Positions 1-5,660 of a stretch of DNA of 5,741 nt are shown here, piece by piece (the first letter of the stretch is position 1; every line of letters begins with the position of its first letter). A program made the position numbers and the translations under genes. The stretch is taken from NCBI GenBank assembly GCA_021793595.1, contig JAJYSL010000288.1, positions 1 through 5,741 of the forward strand, given 5' to 3'. The notes below the pieces were generated by a model. It was not told where the DNA came from and searched no databases. It saw only the letters and a program-made list of their open reading frames with translations. This DNA is from Acidobacteriota bacterium (GTDB lineage: Bacteria; Acidobacteriota; Terriglobia; Terriglobales; Acidobacteriaceae).

Positions 1-1206
1 GCCCAGAAGGGCCGGTGCCCAACCGTCTACCTCATTCATAAATTGGCCAGCCTCACCGACTTCACAGGCGTTGAAGAAGTACAGCGTGCCGGCGACGGCG
101 TTGGGGGCCTTCAGCGATGCCCATGTCTCCGGCCCGATTGCGCCATCTTTCAAAAGAATGCTGTACTGTGTGACGCCATCCTCCTGAATCACCTCACCAT
201 GCCCGGCAAAGTGCAGGAATCCCTGTGGCGGATTCGCCGCGAGCGCTCGGACGGAAGTGTAGCTTCCATCCATCGCCTGAAATGTCGGGGTATGCAAAAC
301 TGCGTCGAGTTCCTGGGTCGTCTCGGCCAAAGTCATTCCACCGCTATACTGAGGCGCAACCACAACACTTCGGGACGCCTCCATACTGTGCGTTCGCGGC
401 ACGTATTCCTTGCTCATCGGCCAGCGGGCGATTGATACTAGTTCGCCCAACGGCAGTAAACGTTGGTGGGTCTGAGGGTCCATGATTCGTATCAATTCCC
501 ATGGGATGGCAGGGTCATCGCTGATGACCTGTATCGAAGGATGCCGCTTGTCCGTGAGCGCCTTATAAAGGACGCCCTGCAGTTCCTCCGGCACCACCTT
601 ATCGTAAAGTTCTCTGCCGAATGCGTTCAGGTAATCGTTTCCACTTTGTAATGTCGTCTCCGCGTGCTCCGGTCTGAAGCCTCTTCCATAGCGGGCCATC
701 TTCGCATAATGCGCATTGATCCACATGTGTAGCGTGGATGCATCATCAATATTTTTTTCGATGGTTCCTTCTGAAGAAAAATTGAAATTGATGTCCAGAA
801 CGTTATTGACGCGATTCTCCGTGATCGTCAGGGTGGGTGCGGCAGCCGGGAGATAGAGGACTCTGGCAGCAGTATCTGAGCGCGCGGCCACCGTCGCCGA
901 TACCGGAGTAGAAGGAACCGGGCTTTGGGCTAACGAGACGTCGGCCGTTTTCTGGCCGTCCGTAATCGTGATTGGCTTGGATAGTCGGGCCACAAACGCG
1001 CCGTTGTGAAACAACGTCGCGAAAATGAGGGTGTCCCGCATCGCGGGCAACTCCCCGTGGAGTCCGATCTTCGGCCGCATATAGAAGGCCGCGACGTCCG
1101 AGTTGCCATCGCGCGTAACTGTGATCTGCTGAGTGTTCGTTCCGCGCGAAAATTCCAGTCCGGGTGCGCTCACAATGTTCTCACACAAACCCCAAACAAC
1201 ACGCAT
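1..1206 (-). CDS. CHAT-domain caspase-like cysteine peptidase, C-terminus beyond the left edge
   Basis: The minus strand is open without a stop from 1206 to the window edge (402 codons), and the gene continues leftward. The C-terminal half matches the CHAT (Caspase HetF Associated with Tprs) family, which are clan CD cysteine peptidases. An IPWELI motif lies at residues 234-239. The catalytic His is His336 in GFLHFAGHGEV, and the catalytic Cys is Cys381 in LYFFNACEVGEAG. The 45-residue spacing between them suits the family. Residues about 10-80 look like a beta-sandwich (NGAFVARLSKPITI), followed by an Ala/Thr-rich linker and more beta strands near 115-145. There is no signal peptide, membrane helix or TPR, so it is probably cytoplasmic. 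The start is the first ATG after an in-frame TAG at 1227. Its Shine-Dalgarno is weak, and a TTG at 1215 is an alternative. The frame seems to enter the beta domain abruptly, so the N-terminus may be shortened. It is divergent from the exported-protein/receptor operon. The peptidase call is strong; the substrate is unknown. Confidence 0.92.
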   Translation of the reverse strand, partial: MRVVWGLCENIVSAPGLEFSRGTNTQQITVTRDGNSDVAAFYMRPKIGLHGELPAMRDTLIFATLFHNGAFVARLSKPITITDGQKTADVSLAQSPVPSTPVSATVAARSDTAARVLYLPAAAPTLTITENRVNNVLDINFNFSSEGTIEKNIDDASTLHMWINAHYAKMARYGRGFRPEHAETTLQSGNDYLNAFGRELYDKVVPEELQGVLYKALTDKRHPSIQVISDDPAIPWELIRIMDPQTHQRLLPLGELVSIARWPMSKEYVPRTHSMEASRSVVVAPQYSGGMTLAETTQELDAVLHTPTFQAMDGSYTSVRALAANPPQGFLHFAGHGEVIQEDGVTQYSILLKDGAIGPETWASLKAPNAVAGTLYFFNACEVGEAGQFMNEVDGWAPALLG

Positions 1207-1329
1207 GTTTTGCAATGACTCTATCTATTGGTTATGTCAGCAGTAACATTTTGCCGGTTGTCGAAGCTTTAATTGCATCCTTTTACAGCTATAAACAAGG
1301 TTCACCTATGTTTCAGTTGTGAATACCCC

Positions 1330-1352
1330 ATACTTGTATTTTTACGAAGTAT
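1330..1352. promoter_or_regulatory. Operator-like inverted repeat touching the -35 box
   Basis: ATACTTGTA at 1330-1338 and TAC plus AAGTAT at 1343-1352 form a nine-pair dyad around a TTTT centre, with one unpaired base (G at 1346). The right arm ends one base before the TTGACA box at 1354. That position suits a transcription-factor site acting on the rightward promoter, or on both divergent genes. No regulator gene is in the window. A palindrome in AT-rich DNA can arise by chance. Confidence 0.4.
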
Positions 1353-1353
1353 A

Positions 1354-1383
1354 TTGACATTTCTCCCAACAAAAAGATATAAA
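1354..1383 (+). promoter_or_regulatory. Sigma70-type promoter for the exported-protein/receptor operon
   Basis: A perfect TTGACA lies at 1354-1359. After an 18-bp AT-rich spacer, TATAAA (five of six consensus bases) lies at 1378-1383. Transcription would begin near 1390, giving an untranslated leader of about 200 nt before the GTG at 1591. Overlapping hexamers allow a -10 with 16-18 bp spacing. It is the strongest promoter-like sequence I found in the window. Confidence 0.65.
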
Positions 1384-1468
1384 AATTCCCAATCGAAGCT
1401 GGAAAAGTAAGATTGATTTAAGCATTGCGCCCGCATCTATTCAGGCGGCGTAGTTGTGCGCGGAAATC

Positions 1469-1531
1469 CGACGAATCGAGATGGGAAGGTAGAACCGTTT
1501 ACTTACCTTCTTATGACGTTTCTCGTCGTCG
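1469..1531 (+). promoter_or_regulatory. Structured leader: long bulged hairpin in the 5' UTR
   Basis: Three nested helices can form in the transcript. CGACGA (1469-1474) pairs with TCGTCG (1526-1531). CGAGA (1477-1481) pairs with TCTCG (1521-1525) across a 2-nt bulge. TGGGAAGGTAG (1482-1492) pairs with TTACCTTCTTA (1503-1513), including three G-U pairs, across a 7-nt bulge (1514-1520) and closing a 10-nt loop. That is about 22 pairs in 63 nt. No T-run follows, so it is not an intrinsic terminator. It lies about 60 nt upstream of the GTG start and does not cover the Shine-Dalgarno. It matches no riboswitch class I can name. Pairing was found by eye, without energy calculation. Confidence 0.45.
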
Positions 1532-1574
1532 TGAGTGACAGTTGCTTTTACCCCATTTGTACAACCTAAAAAAG

Positions 1575-1581
1575 TAAGGAG
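1575..1581 (+). promoter_or_regulatory. Ribosome binding site fixing the GTG start at 1591
   Basis: TAAGGAG ends 9 nt before GTG at 1591. This near-ideal Shine-Dalgarno spacing supports GTG as the true start, and the encoded MKKLVRG n-region with the following hydrophobic stretch makes a good signal peptide. Confidence 0.8.
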
Positions 1582-1590
1582 ACGCTTTCA

Positions 1591-2385
1591 GTGAAAAAGC
1601 TAGTCCGGGGCATCAATCTGTTTGATTTGATAAATATTATTCTGCCCGTTGCAGTTTGCATGCTTGTGTTGGTTTCCACCGCAGTCGCGCAAACCACCGC
1701 AGCTCCTCCGGCAACAGGCCAAGTCCCGTTGCCGCATGTACAGTTCAATGTATCGTCCATCCCCCAACCAAGAGCTGGCAGAGGGTACGCCTACAGCTTG
1801 TGTACCGGCCAGGTGATTCCAGATGCAGCCATTTGGGGGAGATATGGGGTGCACGAGCACGTTACACCAGCGAAGGGGCTGAAATACGACACGGCTCATC
1901 CATGCGGCCCATTTTCCGACTCAGTAAATCCTATGGTCTCAGGTGGCAACCCACCGTACCATTTCCAGCTCGATTCGGGTGGGTTTCCGCCCATTGGCAT
2001 GCACCTTGGCCTGAACGGAACGCTGTACGGTAAGCCCGTTGGGAATCCACCACTGGGTGGCTACCAGCCATTTAGTGTCTGCGCGGTGGATTTGAACGGA
2101 AATCAGGATTGCCAGAAAGTCACATATTCCGAACCGCCGCAGACGCAGGCCAAGGCCAAAGGCAGCCACCATGGTCCTCCGCCACTTGTGTTGGGAGCTA
2201 TCGGGCTTGGGTTGGTAGGAGTAGGTGTTGCCGCAGCGGGTAGTTCAAGCTCAGGATCAGGATCAAGTTCTGGCATGTGCGACGGAACGGCGTCCTCGAA
2301 CGCTTGCGGGGCCTGCACGAGTGATTCTCAATGCCCAGGAGCCGGATGCTGGACCGGTAACCCACCAGCTCCGTTCTGCCCGTAA
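1591..2385 (+). CDS. Exported Ig-like (He_PIG-type) protein with TM helix and six-Cys tail
   Basis: This 264-residue exported protein has no recognised specific function. A basic n-region (MKKLVRG) and hydrophobic core (about 10-30) end in STAVAQ, suggesting signal peptidase I cleavage near Ala33. Residues about 115-180 resemble one 'putative Ig' (He_PIG, cadherin-like) domain: GGNPPYHFQLDSGG, then IGMHLGLNGTLYGKPV and GGYQPFSVCAVDLNG, matching the usual G.L.G.P...G.Y.F.V.A.D pattern. The ectodomain has Cys71, 105, 164 and 174, which could form two disulfides. A Pro-rich linker leads to a Gly-rich hydrophobic segment (199-217), a Ser/Gly run (217-228) and a tail with Cys230, 239, 242, 248, 253 and 263 that looks like a small disulfide-bonded module. 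Such domains usually mediate binding or adhesion. The receptor-like gene starts 73 nt downstream, suggesting an operon. A CHAT substrate or a receptor partner are possible roles, but unproven. Confidence 0.88.
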   Translation: MKKLVRGINLFDLINIILPVAVCMLVLVSTAVAQTTAAPPATGQVPLPHVQFNVSSIPQPRAGRGYAYSLCTGQVIPDAAIWGRYGVHEHVTPAKGLKYDTAHPCGPFSDSVNPMVSGGNPPYHFQLDSGGFPPIGMHLGLNGTLYGKPVGNPPLGGYQPFSVCAVDLNGNQDCQKVTYSEPPQTQAKAKGSHHGPPPLVLGAIGLGLVGVGVAAAGSSSSGSGSSSGMCDGTASSNACGACTSDSQCPGAGCWTGNPPAPFCP

Positions 2386-2458
2386 CGAGAGCGGAATGAA
2401 ATTGCCAAAATGTACACAACATTCTCCGCAGCATTTCTCTTCAATGGGGTGAGGTTTC

Positions 2459-4942
2459 GTGCAACGGAAGAGGATGGTGCTGCGGGGGATGGTTGTGTTT
2501 TTCCTGGCTAGTGGGTTGTACGCGCCAGCGGAGATAGTCTCCGGCACGGTTGTTGATCCTCAGCAGCACATTGTCGTCGGCGCTACAATCTCTCTGGTTT
2601 GTGGAAAGCACGCCGAAACGCACAAGACCAACGGCGAGGGAACGTTCACCTTTACCCAGCAGGATTTTCCAGCAAGCTGCAAACTTCGCGCGGAATATCC
2701 CAACTTCGCTGCGCTCGAACTTCCAGTTGGGCGCAGGCGAACATTCATCTTGCAACTCCAGATCGCGGAACAAAAACAGACTGTGTCCGTCGCTGCCGAG
2801 CAGCTCTCGCGCGCTCCGCTGGATTCGGTCTCGCTTTCCGACGCTGAACTGCGCGCCATCTCCAACAACAGTGATGACCTCATTGCATATGCCAAGCAAA
2901 TGGCTGGAGTCTATTCCGGGGCGGATGCTCTCTATGTGGATGGTTTGCCTGTCGACCATCCCCCACCCGCCGACAGAATTGGGAACATCACTGTCAACGC
3001 CGATCCATTTTCTGCGGAGTACTCCGACGCGGGCTACGCGCATATCGACATCACCACCAAACCGGCGGAACGGAAATTTCGGATTACCAGTGCTGGGGGA
3101 TCGCTGGGAACCAGGGCACCGAATGGCTTGGATCCCAGTCTCGGTTCAACGACGAATACGGCCATTGTTGGGTTGGTAGGGCCAGTGCCCTATCTGCCCT
3201 TCGCCTTCACAATGAATGTTAATTATGTAGACACCGTTGTGGAGCAACCGATCGAGGCCGATGTTCCTTCTCTGCAAGCAAGCTCGATCACTGCAGCGAA
3301 CTCGGTTACATCAAAAGGCCAGAATGTCGTGTACGGTTTAGGAGCGGATTACTCCAAAAATGAGACTCTGCACGCATATGCCGAACTCTATGTCACGACT
3401 TTGAGTCAGACAAACATGGGCGCAGGGGGCATGACATTGCCCGACTCCGGAATGAGTCAGAATGCAACAGCGCAAGAGCTTCGGGCCACAGCCAGCAAGA
3501 CCACCAAACATTTTGTATCGAACGGGGGTATCTCTGTGGACTGGATTCACTCCGATACAACTGCAAATTCGACCACCCTGGGCGTAAACGTATCGGGTGC
3601 TTTTATTGCGGGCGGAGCGAATACCAGCAAGCAAAGCACGCCCTGGAGCCGATGGACGCTCAAGGATGTCGTGCAGTCCCATTGGAAAAATCATCTCTGG
3701 AGTGCTGGGGCTACGGTCATGCGCCGAGGAGATGCGGAAAATATCATTCCCAATCCATACGGCCAAATCTATTTTGATAACTTGGCAGACTATGTTCTCA
3801 GCGCAACGACGGGAGCCAACAACGGGACAAAGATCATCACGCAGGGACAAGGCAACGCCGCGTATGCGTCGTACTTCGCTGCTCCTTTTATCGAAGCGGA
3901 ACTGCTTCGCAGGCAGAAACTGGTGGTCAGAGGAGGGATCCGGGCCGATGCCCAAACTGCTGGCGGCGTACTCTTTTCGCCCCGGCTCTCTGCTGTTCGA
4001 GTCTTGCATGGATTCGTCTTGAAGGCCGGAAGCGGCATGTTCGTCAAACCCTGGACGAATGACATTTTTCTGCATGTGATAGAAGATGATGGCAACCACC
4101 TGAATCAATACCTGACGACCAATGCTGCCTTCTCCGGCCTCGCAACGGGAACCACCACGGCCCAATCGGAGATCGTTGCCAAAATTTTGCCGAACTTCGT
4201 CCCCATTCGCGATTGGACATCCAGGATTTCCGTGGAGCATCCGTTCGAGAATTTTTCTCCCGGCATCGAATACACCTGGACGGATGGAACGCATCTTCTA
4301 GGTTCGCAGCGACTCAGCGCACCTGTCGGCACATCCGCAGGCTGGATCGACTGGCTGGGATCGAACCGTGCGCGGCAGGAGCATCAGATTCACCTCCGCG
4401 CGTTGTATAAAATTCGAGGCCAAAGCCTGACGGCCCATTACGAATGGATTCATGCTCGCGACAATACGGATGGCCCATTTTCATTCCCAGCAGTACAAAA
4501 TAACATTCGCGGCGAGTGGGGGCCATCGAGTGGTATCGCAGCTCAAAACCTTACCTTGGTTGCAAACTCAAGGTTGGGGCAAGCACTTTTGCTCACAGTG
4601 GTGGATAGTTGGCATGGCCCACTGCCGTTGAACATTACCAGCGGGCTAGACCCTGGAGGCAATGGGCTCTATACAGACCGGGCTGGATTGCCGCGAAACA
4701 GCGGGAGCGGTACGGATTACAACCTCATGGAGATGTATGTCTATCGCAGGATTGCCGTGCCGAAAGTATTATTGAGATCGGCCCAGAAAACCTACCTGGA
4801 TTTCAACATGCAAGTGCTCAATGTTCTGGGGAATAAAGACTACTCCAGCTTCGGAACCGTTCTGGGATCGCCGCTGCTAGGGCAACCTTTGGCAGCAGCA
4901 CCGGGTCGGTCCTACCAATTTTCCTTCAACCTTTCTCATTGA
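2459..4942 (+). CDS. TonB-dependent-receptor-like (Oar-type) outer-membrane protein
   Basis: This 827-residue protein probably forms an outer-membrane beta-barrel for TonB-powered uptake or surface binding. The ligand is unknown. The signal peptide is MQRKRMVLRG plus a hydrophobic stretch ending near Ala24. Residues about 26-105 form a carboxypeptidase-regulatory-like beta domain (SGTVVDPQQHIVVGATISL, then TNGEGTFTF). Residues about 117-205 form a short plug-like region (NNSDDLIAYAKQMAG, LYVDGLPVD, ADPFSAEYSDAGYAHIDITTKP), the pattern I associate with acidobacterial receptors. The rest is Ser/Thr/Asn-rich and consistent with barrel strands, ending RSYQFSFNLSH. No clear TonB box is seen; QTVSVAAE (107-114) is a weak candidate. 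It is shorter than the roughly 1,000 residues common in the family. A GTG start at 2459 follows a G-rich ggggtgagg (2446-2454); ATG codons at 2474 and 2489 are alternatives. The last residue is His rather than the usual aromatic, and an IS remnant abuts the stop codon. Confidence 0.88.
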   Translation: MQRKRMVLRGMVVFFLASGLYAPAEIVSGTVVDPQQHIVVGATISLVCGKHAETHKTNGEGTFTFTQQDFPASCKLRAEYPNFAALELPVGRRRTFILQLQIAEQKQTVSVAAEQLSRAPLDSVSLSDAELRAISNNSDDLIAYAKQMAGVYSGADALYVDGLPVDHPPPADRIGNITVNADPFSAEYSDAGYAHIDITTKPAERKFRITSAGGSLGTRAPNGLDPSLGSTTNTAIVGLVGPVPYLPFAFTMNVNYVDTVVEQPIEADVPSLQASSITAANSVTSKGQNVVYGLGADYSKNETLHAYAELYVTTLSQTNMGAGGMTLPDSGMSQNATAQELRATASKTTKHFVSNGGISVDWIHSDTTANSTTLGVNVSGAFIAGGANTSKQSTPWSRWTLKDVVQSHWKNHLWSAGATVMRRGDAENIIPNPYGQIYFDNLADYVLSATTGANNGTKIITQGQGNAAYASYFAAPFIEAELLRRQKLVVRGGIRADAQTAGGVLFSPRLSAVRVLHGFVLKAGSGMFVKPWTNDIFLHVIEDDGNHLNQYLTTNAAFSGLATGTTTAQSEIVAKILPNFVPIRDWTSRISVEHPFENFSPGIEYTWTDGTHLLGSQRLSAPVGTSAGWIDWLGSNRARQEHQIHLRALYKIRGQSLTAHYEWIHARDNTDGPFSFPAVQNNIRGEWGPSSGIAAQNLTLVANSRLGQALLLTVVDSWHGPLPLNITSGLDPGGNGLYTDRAGLPRNSGSGTDYNLMEMYVYRRIAVPKVLLRSAQKTYLDFNMQVLNVLGNKDYSSFGTVLGSPLLGQPLAAAPGRSYQFSFNLSH

Positions 4943-4944
4943 TT

Positions 4945-5025
4945 TTAGTGGCCATCGAAGCAGCGACGCATTTCGGTCACGCCGGCGGCGATCCATATCT
5001 TCGTCCCGGTGCGAAGTTAGATCAC
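4945..5025 (-). pseudogene. tnpB: IS66 TnpB, N-terminal fragment only
   Basis: A GTG at 5025 overlaps the tnpA stop by four bases (GTGA), the usual coupling in IS66 operons. The reading is V-I-stop-L-R, then TGTKIWIAAGVTEMRRCFDG, then H-stop. GTK.W.A.GVT.MRRGFDGL is the conserved TnpB opening. Codon 3 is a TAA (5019-5017), the conserved Gly before FDG is Cys, and similarity ends at FDG (about 4951). Fewer than 30 of the usual roughly 110-120 codons remain, so this is non-functional debris marking the deletion end point. Confidence 0.8.
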
Positions 5026-5420
5026 TTGCGCAAACTCTCAAGGATCGATCTCAGCAATGCCGCATCAGCTCCGCTCTCCACGCTGATCATCGCTCGTCCA
5101 GGAAACTCGATGTAAATCGCGCCGCCGCCTGGCGCCTGCTCCTTCGCATCAATCTCTCGTGTCTTCATGACTGGCTCACAGGGAGCAGACAACCTGACTG
5201 GAAGCAACGCCGTCGATGCCGTCGCGGGTTCGACCAGTTAGCCCTTCTTCAGCGCACGACGCCACTTGAACACCTGGCTCGCGTTCACGTCGTGAGCCCG
5301 CGCCATCAATGCAACACTCGCACCGGGCTCCAACGTCAGCTCCGCAATACGCCGCTTCTCCGATACCGTTCGCCACCGGCGAACGCGACGCCCAACTGCC
5401 TCTTCCCCTGCGTCACCCAT
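5022..5420 (-). pseudogene. tnpA: IS66 accessory protein TnpA, interrupted by one stop codon
   Basis: The first 60 residues (from ATG at 5420) carry the IS66 TnpA helix-turn-helix: RRWRTVSEKRRIAELTLEPG followed by ASVALMARAHDVNASQVFKW and RRALKKG. A TAA at 5240-5238 then interrupts the reading. The same frame continues without any indel as LVEPATASTALLPVRLSAP and, after a gap, GGGAIYIEFPGRAMISVESG and ALLRSILESLRK, ending at TGA (5024-5022). This is the expected C-terminal half of TnpA. The total of about 131 sense codons fits the family. It is therefore one nonsense mutation in an otherwise collinear gene. The accessory DNA-binding protein acts with TnpB and TnpC, both lost or truncated here. 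Confidence 0.85.
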
Positions 5421-5458
5421 GACGCCATAGTCAGCCTCGCACCCTGACTTATGCCAGA

Positions 5459-5478
5459 GGGGAACTCAGGACGCTTAC
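5459..5478 (-). repeat. Outer terminal inverted repeat of the IS66 remnant
   Basis: Read on the minus strand from 5478 inward, the sequence begins GTAAGCGTCCTGAGTTCCCC. IS66 elements characteristically begin GTAAGCG and make 8-bp target duplications. The flanking 8 bp (5479-5486, ggtgcctg on plus) would be one copy of the duplication. The partner copy is lost with the other end. The inner limit of the repeat is approximate. Confidence 0.7.
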
Positions 5479-5660
5479 GGTGCCTGCAGAGTTTGCTCGG
5501 GAGATGAGCTATGGAAAAGACGTGGGCTCCGTCCACTTGGAAAACACCGCAGGCGTTTCCCACTTTCCCACAGCTTCGGCGACTGCTGGCCAAGTTGTAA
5601 GATAACGGTGCGGACAATGGGGGCAGGTCAAATCCATTCGGATCGACAGGGGGTATGTTA

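Larger units (their letters stand above)
1207..1590. other. AT-rich divergent intergenic control region
   Basis: This 384-bp stretch separates the CHAT gene (leftward) from the exported-protein gene (rightward) and is clearly more AT-rich than either. The part from about 1320 to 1390 holds a dyad and a sigma70-type promoter reading right. The part from about 1469 to 1531 holds a long bulged inverted repeat. I found no convincing promoter for the CHAT gene: TATACT-like and TTGTTG-like hexamers occur on the minus strand at 1348-1353 and 1367-1372, but only 13 nt apart. No tRNA, CRISPR or transposon end is visible. Confidence 0.8.
4945..5478 (-). mobile_element. Truncated, decayed IS66-family insertion sequence
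   Basis: From its outer end at 5478, reading leftward, the element has a GTAAGCG terminal repeat, tnpA (5420-5022, one internal stop) and the start of tnpB (from 5025). About 530 bp remain. The rest of tnpB, the large DDE transposase gene tnpC, and the other terminal repeat are absent. Recognisable tnpB similarity stops near 4951, within about 10 bp of the receptor stop codon (4940-4942). A deletion has therefore joined the inside of the IS to the end of the receptor gene or the bases just beyond it. The element cannot move by itself. The family assignment rests on both protein fragments and the terminus. Confidence 0.85.

Noticed and set aside
43..651. Plus-strand open frames of 62-130 codons
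   Set aside because: They lie opposite the CHAT gene, whose motifs are unmistakable. Their sequences show no domain-like pattern.
1006..1218. Plus-strand 70-codon frame opposite the 5' end of the CHAT gene
   Set aside because: It is antisense to a convincing coding frame, with no Shine-Dalgarno and no recognisable protein features.
1215..1322. 36-codon plus-strand ORF beginning MTLSIGYVSS with a weakly hydrophobic middle
   Set aside because: It has no Shine-Dalgarno, lies upstream of the mapped promoter candidate, and is in AT-rich DNA where a frame of this size occurs by chance.
1481..1560. Intrinsic terminator from the leader hairpin
   Set aside because: No T-run follows the 3' arm. The first TTTT is more than 10 nt downstream and short.
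1591..2385. Bacterial gasdermin as an identity for the 264-residue protein next to the peptidase
   Set aside because: The length is similar, but the protein has a signal peptide, an Ig-like domain and a Cys-rich tail, which do not fit the cytoplasmic gasdermin fold.
2441..3043. 200-codon minus-strand frame inside the receptor gene
   Set aside because: It is a shadow of the receptor frame. The plus-strand protein has clear domains and this one has none.
3338..4294. 318-codon minus-strand frame inside the receptor gene
   Set aside because: Although long, it is antisense to the barrel region, rich in Cys/Arg/Ser without motifs, and lacks its own initiation signals.
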